From Niastella soli (GTDB taxonomy: Bacteria > Bacteroidota > Bacteroidia > Chitinophagales > Chitinophagaceae), in assembly GCF_017742245.1 (NCBI RefSeq), contig NZ_JAGHKO010000001.1:1083061-1147060 (forward strand): a stretch of DNA of 64,000 nucleotides, in the 5' to 3' direction. This document shows positions 9,490 to 17,375 of the stretch, one piece after another (position 1 is the stretch's first letter; the number at the start of each line of letters is the position of its first letter). Below the pieces are notes generated by a model. It was not told where the DNA came from. It saw nothing but the letters and a program-made list of their open reading frames with translations, and ran no database searches. Both the position numbers and the translations under genes were made by a program.

Positions 9490-10122
9490 TTAATTTTCAA
9501 CCTTCACCCCTTGTTCTTCCAATTGCTCTTCTTGATTGTCTTTACCATCTTTGATCCGTACCAGTTGTTGGTAAAAATGGTCCAGCTCCTCGCTGCTCAC
9601 TTTTGCTTTGATAATTTTTTTTATGCGGAACTTCTGTTCATCGGCCAGTTCACTTGCTTCTGTTTTATCCAGGAAACCATTCTCCTCGGCTTTGTCTATC
9701 AGCCGGTCTATTTCTTTAAGGAATTTTACCCGGCTGGCGTTTTCTTTAAAGAACAATTCGGCGTATTCTTTTATTTCGCGGCGCTTTTTTATCAGTTCCC
9801 GGTTGGTGGCTTCCCCTACTTCAAACTCGGCCATCATTTCGCGCAACAACACCAGCATCACGCTTTCTTCATAGGTAAGCGCTCTTCTTTGGATCCACGA
9901 TACCGGGTTCTCATCTTCTTCAAAAGGGTAATGCTTTATGTAGGCATAACCATCCTGTTCATCCAGCACAAGGGCCAGCCCCAGTTGCAGCAGAAAACCT
10001 GTGAGTTCTACTTTGTATTGGATCAGTTTTTCCCAGGTACTTTTCTCCACATATTCAACGGGTCCCTTCAACAGTTTAACAAATACAGATGTATAGGGTA
10101 ATATTCTTTGCTGAGCGCTCAT
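9490..10122 (-). CDS. jetB: Wadjet subunit JetB / MksE-like (DUF4194)
   Basis: A 210-residue protein of the DUF4194 (MksE/JetB) type: winged-helix-like kite subunit that bridges the kleisin JetA and the ATPase JetC. Visible marks are the N-terminal VFVKLLKGPVEYVEKSTWE, the middle segment ALTYEESVMLVLLREMMAEF typical of the family, and an acidic/charged C-terminal tail. It starts 5 bp after the jetA stop, so the two are almost certainly co-transcribed. It has no signal peptide or catalytic motif, as expected. Confidence 0.82.
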   Translation of the reverse strand: MSAQQRILPYTSVFVKLLKGPVEYVEKSTWEKLIQYKVELTGFLLQLGLALVLDEQDGYAYIKHYPFEEDENPVSWIQRRALTYEESVMLVLLREMMAEFEVGEATNRELIKKRREIKEYAELFFKENASRVKFLKEIDRLIDKAEENGFLDKTEASELADEQKFRIKKIIKAKVSSEELDHFYQQLVRIKDGKDNQEEQLEEQGVKVEN

Positions 10123-10127
10123 ATCGG

Positions 10128-11600
10128 CTATTTACTAAATAATAAATAAGGTACTTCTACAAATTTGGTGGCGGCTGCATTTAACGGAATATGCTCGCTG
10201 GTATTATGGATAACCTGTACCCGGCTTGCTTTATCACGCAAAAAACTAAAATAACTTACTATTTCAGCGATGCCATTCTCCAGCGGTTGTAGCTCCAGCA
10301 CTTCTTTTAAAGTGGCTGTTTGCTTTTTCTGTAAAGCATGCTCCACCTTTTGCCATAATCTTTTTTTATCTACATGGGTAACGTTCATCATCCGGCCGAA
10401 CCTTTCCGGATCGGCGATCTTTTCGCTGGCTGCTGCGGGTTGTTTTACGGCCACCGCTGCTTTCTTTTGTTCAAACAGCAGCCGCCGTTCCATCAGCATT
10501 TTTACCTCCACCCCTTCATCCAAACTAATGCCAGCCTTTACGTCATCCTCTTCCATCAGATCAAAGATCAGCTCCTTGATGTTGCCTATCTGGTGGCGAA
10601 GGCGTTTATGGCGGGCAATTTCTTTTTCAGAGATAATACGGCTCAGCTTTTCCGCCATTTTATCATTGGCGTCGTAAACCGTTTTGCCCTGTTCTAACAA
10701 TAATGATTTTATATTCTCCAGGAACTGAACATCCGTCTCAATGCCCCGGTCTTTTAACAGGTCGAGCAATTGCTCTGTCAGCTCTTTCCAGTCGTTTTGA
10801 CCGGCGCGGGAAATAAGAAAGTCCCAGAACGCATAAAAACTTTTACCCTGGTTGCTGTTACGCAGGGCATCATACGCCGCAAAGGCAAAACCAACAATGG
10901 CCCCTTTGTTCTGCTCGGCCTTGGTATGTTGTTCAACAATGGCGCGGTGTATCTGTTTGAAATTGTCTTCCACCTCCCTGAAATCGCTGATGAGCTCATA
11001 GCAAAGGCGGGTAAATAATTCCAGGCGTTCCTGCACCTGTGCATTGCTGTAGTTATCGGGAGCTACCCCCAGTTCTATTGCTTTTATTTCTTTATCGATC
11101 TCTGCACGGCGGTCTTTTAACATCTGTAACCGCTTGGGCCGGTCGTCTTCCGTTTTTTCAACTATATCCTGCAGGGAGTTGAACAGTAATTTAAACCGGC
11201 TTTCGGTACCAACGTGATTACGCGCCTGCAGCGTAAGCATCCACTGAAATACTTTTTCGGTATGGGCGCTAAGCTGGTATTGAATATTGCCTTCGGCGTC
11301 CTGCAAATCCTGCAGAATTCTTTTTTGTACCCAGTTTAAAATGTATTTGCGGCTGCGGGTCTCCTCATCTTCCCCGAAAATGATTTTCGCCTCCTCAAAA
11401 TCTTCGGTACCGTCTTCCTGGTGCGACAGCGCTTCAGATAATAATTGTATTAATATGTCTTCCCCTATAACAAACCGGTTCTCCTCCTTATATACCTGGT
11501 AAAGAAAGGGTAAATACCAACGGGCGCTCCGGGAGCGGAGCATTTGTATGGCAGGATTCGCAGTCAATAAATACAATAAATCTTCCTGTTTCATGTTCAC
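10128..11600 (-). CDS. jetA: Wadjet kleisin-like subunit JetA / MksF (DUF3375)
   Basis: The 490-residue protein starts with the DUF3375 signature region (LLTANPAIQMLRSRSARWYLPFLYQVYK). It then has a charged helical middle and a C-terminal winged-helix-like part, as in MksF/JetA kleisins. In the complex it closes the ring formed by JetC and binds JetB. It is the first gene of the leftward operon. Upstream lies a 271-bp divergent spacer shared with the WGR/HEAT gene, holding an imperfect dyad. The length is normal for the family and nothing suggests decay. Confidence 0.85.
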   Translation of the reverse strand: MNMKQEDLLYLLTANPAIQMLRSRSARWYLPFLYQVYKEENRFVIGEDILIQLLSEALSHQEDGTEDFEEAKIIFGEDEETRSRKYILNWVQKRILQDLQDAEGNIQYQLSAHTEKVFQWMLTLQARNHVGTESRFKLLFNSLQDIVEKTEDDRPKRLQMLKDRRAEIDKEIKAIELGVAPDNYSNAQVQERLELFTRLCYELISDFREVEDNFKQIHRAIVEQHTKAEQNKGAIVGFAFAAYDALRNSNQGKSFYAFWDFLISRAGQNDWKELTEQLLDLLKDRGIETDVQFLENIKSLLLEQGKTVYDANDKMAEKLSRIISEKEIARHKRLRHQIGNIKELIFDLMEEDDVKAGISLDEGVEVKMLMERRLLFEQKKAAVAVKQPAAASEKIADPERFGRMMNVTHVDKKRLWQKVEHALQKKQTATLKEVLELQPLENGIAEIVSYFSFLRDKASRVQVIHNTSEHIPLNAAATKFVEVPYLLFSK

Positions 11601-11639
11601 AACTCCTGTAAATAGTTTTCTGATTACTACAAGGGGTGT

Positions 11640-11671
11640 AAAATAGGAGAATTATGGAAATTCTTTATTTT
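11640..11671. promoter_or_regulatory. Imperfect dyad in the divergent jetA / retron spacer
   Basis: AAAATA at 11640-11645 pairs with TATTTT at 11666-11671, and GAATT at 11649-11653 pairs with AATTC at 11659-11663, around one centre. It starts 40 bp upstream of the jetA start in the only spacer serving both divergent units, so an operator role is possible. The rest of the 271-bp spacer (11601-11872) is AT-rich and I see no gene in it. Confidence 0.35.
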
Positions 11672-11872
11672 ATATGTCCCCGTACTGTGCATAAATTCCT
11701 TGTTTTCTCACCACCCAGTTACGGAATGAATTTTTCACACCCCACCGTGACTAAATCATCCCATCATCATTCACCTGACAATATATTCATAACGTATTAA
11801 AAATAAACGAGGTGTTGGTATTATCGAATGTTTTTCTCTATCTTACCTGCCTCTTAATTTGTAGCTTATCCC

Positions 11873-14800
11873 ATGCGCCTTGTAAAACAAAGTATCCTCT
11901 ATTTTAAGGAAGGAAATTCCGATAAAGTGTATGAAATTGACCTGTGCGATGTAGGTAATGACAGATATGTGGTGAACTTCAGGTATGGTCGCAGGTATTC
12001 AAAACTAAAAGAGGGTAGTAAAACCCCGATACCCGTTCCCCTCGCCGATGCTGAAAACATCTTCAATGAAGTAGAAGCTGAAAAAATTTCAAAAGGGTAT
12101 TCGTCATCCGCCAACGGCGTTGCAGCTGCTCCTACCGTCAACACATTTAAATTAAATACCGAAACTACCATTGGCGCCTCTTTCATGTCAATGCCCCCAG
12201 GCCCAACCAAAGGTATCCTGCAACGATTGTACAATGCCACACAGGGAAATATAAGTTCCCATCGTACAAAATGGAAATTGTCGCGCATTATATGGAAAGC
12301 CGGTGAATATAAGGTCACGGAAGCCGCTCAATACATTATCAAGTTGTTTAACAATGGTGATATTGTACATCAATACAGTTGCACCTGGGCGCTGGCGCGT
12401 TGTGCCAATGAAACAAACGTGACCGCTTTACAACAGATCTTTGCAGAACACCCATCACCTGTAATAAAAAAAATAGCTGGCGCTGGTTTACTGAAAGTGC
12501 TAAGCGGCACAGCGAAAGAGGAACACGTAAAGATCTTTATCAGCAGTTTACCGGAAACAATAAAAGCAGCAGTGGAGGCCAGTCACCCGGGTGTGCTGGA
12601 AGCCATTGCAGACGAAAGGATCACCAATCAGGAATCTCATTACCACTGGCTGGAGACGCTTTATCTGATCAGCACCCAAAAAAGCTGGATGCGTCCGGTT
12701 ATAAAGAAGATATTATTACAAGCTCCGCTAAAACCCGTTTATTTTAAACATCTCAGGGCCGTATTCAAACAGGCTGAACTGTTAGATGATTTTGAGGTCT
12801 CCGGGATGCTGGCATTGCGTTTCGAGCGACACCCTGAGTTTTTCAAACATACCATTGCGGCCAATAATAACAAGGCTGAAGTTTATTTACGGCAAACAAA
12901 CGGCTGGGTGAACCCGAATACCGAATTACGCAAAGGCAACAGCCGACTGGCCTATTCGCAAAAAACACGTAAATACCTGCGCCAACGGGTAAATCGCCGC
13001 TTGCTCATGTATGGCCATCTTAACAGCCTCGATTATGTAAAGCTGGCAACGGGTATTTTATTAGCCTACAATAAATCGACAGACTTTAAAGAAGCTTTTT
13101 CTACTTCCGATTATAAATGGAATGGCCGCAATTACGCTACGGTAAAGACCAAATACCCGCAGAATGCGCATGCCATTTTCATGCACCAGATCCTAAGTGG
13201 TGAACACCCTGAATTAAAACTGGTCAACAACCGGATCTGGCGTTTAAGATCAGAGGAGGAATTACTCGCTAACAGAAAGAACCCCATTCCCAACAATAAA
13301 AAAGGCGAGGCAGGACTGCTTAAGAAGATCACGGGTATTTTTGGGAAGAAGAAAGATACCCTGCCAACACCTGGTGGCGGAGAAGAATCCACCACCCCGG
13401 CAGTAAATGAGAACGGCACCCCATTCCTGCATTTGTGGAATAAGCTGCCACAATCGTATGTACAGCTTCTTATGGAAGCACAAATGGACGAGATCCATGA
13501 ATTTGCACAGGGCGGATTACTCGCGCATCCGCAATGGAATGAGATCAAGGGAAAACTGGACAAACACGCCTGCAAAATATTATTATTATCACCTTTTGAG
13601 ATACCCGCCGCCTTCGGTTTACGAATAACGCTTGAAAACTTCGGAGGCCAGCAAATAGACGCTGACCTGGTTATGGCCTTGCTGAACTCTCGCAATGCCG
13701 ATGCCCGAAGCAAGGGTAAAGAATGGACAAGCCAGTACCTGCAGCATTACCTGCAACAAAGTGATTTTGTCAAAGACCTGATCTTTGCAGTTGATATTGA
13801 CGTGTTCAGCTGGGGCTGGGACCTGATCACCAAAAGCGGTCTTAGTAACGAAGTAAAAAAAGTGGTTGTTGGCAAATCCATTGCTCAGGTAATGGCATTT
13901 ACTGAAATGACCAAAGTGAATGAGGAGATCCTCAGCCGGGTTAGCCATGCTTTGGTCAATTATTTTTACGAAGACCTAAGCCAGGTCCCTCTTATAGTAA
14001 TAGAAGACCTGATGCAACACGAAGTACCAGCTGTATTATTATTCGGCTTACAGGTACTGCGCCTTAAACAACAATCACAGGGCGCGCAGGAGGTGAACCG
14101 GGCGGTGTTGTTTAGTTTGTTGGAACATCCTTTTGGACCGATACGCGAAGTAGGATTGTCCTTTTTGAACGAAATAACTGAAGACACCCTGTTTCAATAT
14201 GAAGATGACATCATCCTTTGCTGCGCTTCCCCGTTCCAGGATGTACGCCGGGGCATGGGGCCGGTTATGGCCCGGCTCGCACAAAAAGACCGGCGCTTCG
14301 GTGAAAACGCAGCCGATACGCTAATCCCTTATTTGTTAAGAAAAGAAAGCAGCGAGGGTTTGCATGATGACATCAGCAGTTTATTATGCAATGAATTGAG
14401 CAATTACTTACAGAATGCCAATAAAGAATTAGCCTTAAACTTATTATACGGCAACTATGCTGCTGCACAAAATGTGGGCATAGTGATCCTGGAAAAATAT
14501 ACCGATCCTTCGCAACTGACCATTCCCCAGGTGATCGCACTGGGTGGTCACGAAAACCAGAATGTGCGTTCCTGGTGCTGGAACTTTTATAAAACACAAG
14601 TGTCTCGCATAATATTCGAAAAAGACGCCGCTGTTAAATTACTCGATAGCAAGTGGGCAGACACCCGGCAGTTTGCCATGCAGTTCTTCCGCGAGCAGTT
14701 CACTGAAAACGACTGGACCCCCGAGGCCCTGATAGCGCTGGCCGACTCTGTGAAACCTGATATTGAAGCCTATGGCCGCGAACTGATCACCAAATTCTTT

Positions 14801-15181
14801 ACTACCGAGCATGGCACCACTTACCTGCTGAAACTAACCCAGCACCCAAGTGAAAGCATGCAATTGTTCGCCACTAATTACCTGGAACGCTTTGCAGCCG
14901 ATGATGTGGAGCGAATACAATCATTGGAGTTTTATTTCCGCTCGGTATTAACGCGGGTAAATAAAAGCCGGATTGCCAAAAACAGGATCTATCATTTTCT
15001 ATTAACCGAAGGCCGTAAATCAGAAGCTGCGGCTAAACTGATCGGCGCTATTTTATCAGATGTATCGGCCATTGCAGCCATTGGCGACAAGGCAAAATGT
15101 ATTGACGTGTTGTTGCAGCTGAGGTCGTTATATGAAGTGGAAACACCTTTAAAAGTGAAAGAGGTAGAAACGAGGGGCTGA
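11873..15181 (+). CDS. WGR-domain protein with long HEAT-like repeat region (retron partner candidate)
   Basis: A 1102-residue cytoplasmic protein. Residues 1-75 form a WGR-like nucleic-acid-binding domain (MRLVKQSILYFKEGNSDKVY; the WGR motif itself is changed to YGRRY). After a low-complexity linker, residues about 95-1090 are helical repeats of HEAT type (for example the runs near 150-230 and 700-1050). A Lys/Pro-rich insert lies near 470-520. No enzymatic motif is visible. It resembles the WGR/HEAT proteins that Bacteroidota encode beside SWIM zinc-finger proteins. Here both precede a retron ncRNA and RT on the same strand, so I infer a role as sensor or effector scaffold of that system. 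Confidence 0.75.
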   Translation: MRLVKQSILYFKEGNSDKVYEIDLCDVGNDRYVVNFRYGRRYSKLKEGSKTPIPVPLADAENIFNEVEAEKISKGYSSSANGVAAAPTVNTFKLNTETTIGASFMSMPPGPTKGILQRLYNATQGNISSHRTKWKLSRIIWKAGEYKVTEAAQYIIKLFNNGDIVHQYSCTWALARCANETNVTALQQIFAEHPSPVIKKIAGAGLLKVLSGTAKEEHVKIFISSLPETIKAAVEASHPGVLEAIADERITNQESHYHWLETLYLISTQKSWMRPVIKKILLQAPLKPVYFKHLRAVFKQAELLDDFEVSGMLALRFERHPEFFKHTIAANNNKAEVYLRQTNGWVNPNTELRKGNSRLAYSQKTRKYLRQRVNRRLLMYGHLNSLDYVKLATGILLAYNKSTDFKEAFSTSDYKWNGRNYATVKTKYPQNAHAIFMHQILSGEHPELKLVNNRIWRLRSEEELLANRKNPIPNNKKGEAGLLKKITGIFGKKKDTLPTPGGGEESTTPAVNENGTPFLHLWNKLPQSYVQLLMEAQMDEIHEFAQGGLLAHPQWNEIKGKLDKHACKILLLSPFEIPAAFGLRITLENFGGQQIDADLVMALLNSRNADARSKGKEWTSQYLQHYLQQSDFVKDLIFAVDIDVFSWGWDLITKSGLSNEVKKVVVGKSIAQVMAFTEMTKVNEEILSRVSHALVNYFYEDLSQVPLIVIEDLMQHEVPAVLLFGLQVLRLKQQSQGAQEVNRAVLFSLLEHPFGPIREVGLSFLNEITEDTLFQYEDDIILCCASPFQDVRRGMGPVMARLAQKDRRFGENAADTLIPYLLRKESSEGLHDDISSLLCNELSNYLQNANKELALNLLYGNYAAAQNVGIVILEKYTDPSQLTIPQVIALGGHENQNVRSWCWNFYKTQVSRIIFEKDAAVKLLDSKWADTRQFAMQFFREQFTENDWTPEALIALADSVKPDIEAYGRELITKFFTTEHGTTYLLKLTQHPSESMQLFATNYLERFAADDVERIQSLEFYFRSVLTRVNKSRIAKNRIYHFLLTEGRKSEAAAKLIGAILSDVSAIAAIGDKAKCIDVLLQLRSLYEVETPLKVKEVETRG

Positions 15182-15224
15182 ATGTGAGTGGTGAGTGGGC
15201 TCGCGAGTTTTGAAATCAAAAAGC

Positions 15225-15284
15225 GATCTTGCGCCGCCCGATTTTTTTTGCCGTCTGCCGTCTGCCGTCTGCCGTCTGCCGTCT
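15225..15284. repeat. Mosaic repeat: 14-bp GATCTTGCGCCGCC core plus five GCCGTCT heptamers
   Basis: The 172-bp spacer between the WGR/HEAT and SWIM genes holds the 14-mer at 15225-15238, a T-run, and five exact GCCGTCT units at 15250-15284. The same 14-mer followed by related heptamers recurs at 33418-33490. It is a dispersed intergenic element and not part of either gene. Confidence 0.8.
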
Positions 15285-15353
15285 GCCGAAGCCTTAGCGA
15301 AGGCGGATTGACGCACAATTAAAACAAAAGCACTTATTAATAAATAGTCATTC

Positions 15354-17012
15354 ATGTTATTCAATTATCGTTTCGCAGGAAACAGTACGGTGACCAGTAC
15401 CATGCACAAGACGGGTTTGTCATTTGCACCCGACACCCTGCGTGAAAGCGCCTGGTTTGTTGGCAAGCTGCACAAAAAGCTGGCCTTCCGCGAAGCCATC
15501 TCCGCCCTGCACGATGTTGTTATCAGTGACCTGCGGTTCAAACCAAAAGATAAAACAGCTTATAAAGAATGGGTAGCACAAAACGAGGCCCTGTTCCTGG
15601 CTGAATTTATGGCTGGTTATGATGCCAATGCTGCCAATAGCCGCATTGAGCAATTAAAAGCTGAACTCGCAGAAGTTCGTTCTAAAAAGGATGCTTTACT
15701 ATCGCCCTTTTTGAAAGCCCGCCAGCGTTACTTTAATTATTTATATGAGAAGAACAAGGAAGCCTGGATCGTGCTGGACCCCGTGATCACCATTCATCCA
15801 GATGAACTGTTCTTTGAATGCTTCAGTCAGGATGAATCTACTTATGGTAAACTGGGTTGCAATTACAATGTGTTCAAGGAAATTGACGACTATAAATGCG
15901 GCACCACCAACGTCGATTATTCAAGCGCCCTGTATGAAGAGTTTCAGAAAGTACGCGATTATAAAGAAACAGAATTAAAAGTTGACCCCAGCGGTTTTGC
16001 CGTGCAAACCACGCAGGAGGAGTTATATAAAGAAGTAAAGATAGACCTGCCCGATAGCTGGGTGCGCGGTTTTTTACAGGTAAGCAGCGCCATGACCCTG
16101 CCTACCATTCAATTCGATCTGCACCCGATGGATATTTACAATATCTGTTTGCTGTTGCGCCGGTTTAAAGAGAAACGCGGACCGCGTTCTTTACGGTATG
16201 TGCTGGAACCTGGCGCACCGGTAAAGATCATTTTGGAACCCTGGGGCAAAGAGATCATCTGCGCACGCAGTATTTACCCGGGACCAACCAAACAGGAAGT
16301 AAGAACATGGGGCAGAAGAAGATTATTGATCCTGGAACGACTGATCCCTGTTGCCAAAAAGTTCACTGTTCATTTGTTGGGTACCGGCTTACCTTCTTTT
16401 TATATCGCCGACCTGGGTGATATGAATTTCACGCTGGGTCTTAGCGGCTGGACGACCAACGACTGGAGCCATGCGGGCAACTTTGATCTGTTAGCACCGC
16501 GGTTAGAAGTAGACAATGCTATTAAAGCACAGGTATTCACAGCTATTCAGCAGGACTGGTTTGGCACCGCACAACATTTTGCGCAAAAATTGAATATAGA
16601 TACAGCACAGGTATCAGGTGCATTAAGCGCATATACACAAGCTGGCCGCGTGATCTATGACCTGAACAGAAATGTTTATCGCCTGCGCGAACTAAGCCGG
16701 GAACCATTGCCCTTTGATAAACTTCGTTTTGATAACCCACGGGAGGAAATGGCTGCCGAACTGCTGAATGGAGAAATAAAATTCATCCCGCAACAGCAGG
16801 CCGATGGCAGTATCCAATTAACGGGCACTGTTAAAGGAGGCCGTAAAACGTATAATACACAATTGTTGATCGATGCCGATGAAAAAATAAGATCGGCCGG
16901 TTGTGATTGCAGTTTCTATAAAGAAAATAAATTATACAAAGGTCCTTGTGAACATATGCTGGCACTTCGCCAGGCGTTCAATAAAACAAGAGTAACACAG
17001 GGATTCAGGTAG
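15354..17012 (+). CDS. Winged-helix SWIM zinc-finger protein (WHSWIM, retron partner candidate)
   Basis: The 552-residue protein ends with a SWIM zinc-finger motif C-X-C-X12-C-X-H (Cys517, Cys519, Cys532, His534). A winged-helix-like segment precedes it at about residues 385-445 (AQKLNIDTAQVSGALSAYTQ). The N-terminal 350 residues are mixed alpha/beta with no motif I recognise. SWIM fingers bind DNA or protein. Proteins of this WH-SWIM layout are known partners of one class of retron RTs (from memory, type XIII in the 2020 classification), together with HEAT proteins. The gene lies between the WGR/HEAT gene and the ncRNA/RT, all on one strand. Met1 at 15354 and Met17 are both possible starts. 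Confidence 0.78.
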   Translation: MLFNYRFAGNSTVTSTMHKTGLSFAPDTLRESAWFVGKLHKKLAFREAISALHDVVISDLRFKPKDKTAYKEWVAQNEALFLAEFMAGYDANAANSRIEQLKAELAEVRSKKDALLSPFLKARQRYFNYLYEKNKEAWIVLDPVITIHPDELFFECFSQDESTYGKLGCNYNVFKEIDDYKCGTTNVDYSSALYEEFQKVRDYKETELKVDPSGFAVQTTQEELYKEVKIDLPDSWVRGFLQVSSAMTLPTIQFDLHPMDIYNICLLLRRFKEKRGPRSLRYVLEPGAPVKIILEPWGKEIICARSIYPGPTKQEVRTWGRRRLLILERLIPVAKKFTVHLLGTGLPSFYIADLGDMNFTLGLSGWTTNDWSHAGNFDLLAPRLEVDNAIKAQVFTAIQQDWFGTAQHFAQKLNIDTAQVSGALSAYTQAGRVIYDLNRNVYRLRELSREPLPFDKLRFDNPREEMAAELLNGEIKFIPQQQADGSIQLTGTVKGGRKTYNTQLLIDADEKIRSAGCDCSFYKENKLYKGPCEHMLALRQAFNKTRVTQGFR

Positions 17013-17054
17013 TGTTAAACGTGACCAAGAAATAAAAAAAGATCCACTGAATTA

Positions 17055-17086
17055 TTTAGAAATTAAAAAATAGGAAACTATATTTG
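17055..17086 (+). promoter_or_regulatory. Bacteroidota-type promoter for the retron ncRNA
   Basis: TTTA at 17055-17058, a 20-bp spacer, and TATATTTG at 17079-17086 fit the TTTG / TAnnTTTG consensus of the Bacteroidota main sigma factor. Transcription would start near 17093, just before the a1 repeat at about 17101. This suggests the RNA has its own promoter. Confidence 0.55.
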
Positions 17087-17100
17087 TTAACCGCATTTCG

Positions 17101-17355
17101 TGTTCTTTGACAGAGGGGAAATAAACTCATGCACCTTGCTTCCGAAAGGAAAGAGCGATGTTTCGTCGCTCATGCAACATGAATATTTCATGCATCACCA
17201 AATGTAATCTTTACTATGGCACCCCGGTACTAGTGTAATATTTTCAGTACCGGCACTGCGTGCCATAATATCACACTAGTACCGGGGTGCCTTGCGTTGA
17301 TTAATCTGGTCACCGGTACGCACGAAGGCAGCATGCTTCCCCCTGTCGAGACATG
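17101..17355 (+). ncRNA. Retron msr-msd non-coding RNA
   Basis: The 363-bp gap before the RT gene has the layout of a retron RNA. (1) An a1/a2 pair: GACAGAGGGGAA at 17109-17120 pairs with TTCCCCCTGTC at 17337-17347, with one bulged A and weaker pairing outside. (2) msr hairpins: an 8-bp stem at 17153-17171 with a TTT loop, ATGAA-TAT-TTCAT at 17179-17191, and a small GNRA-type hairpin at 17141-17150. (3) A long msd hairpin: 19 perfect pairs between 17218-17236 and 17273-17291, then five more inner pairs, topped by GGCAC-TGC-GTGCC. The exact branching G and msDNA end cannot be fixed by eye. No ORF of note exists here. Confidence 0.85.
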
Positions 17356-17375
17356 ATCTCTTTTCTTCACCTAAC

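Noticed and set aside
15245-15290. CRISPR-like array
   Set aside because: Units are 7 nt, adjacent and without spacers, so this is a simple tandem repeat.
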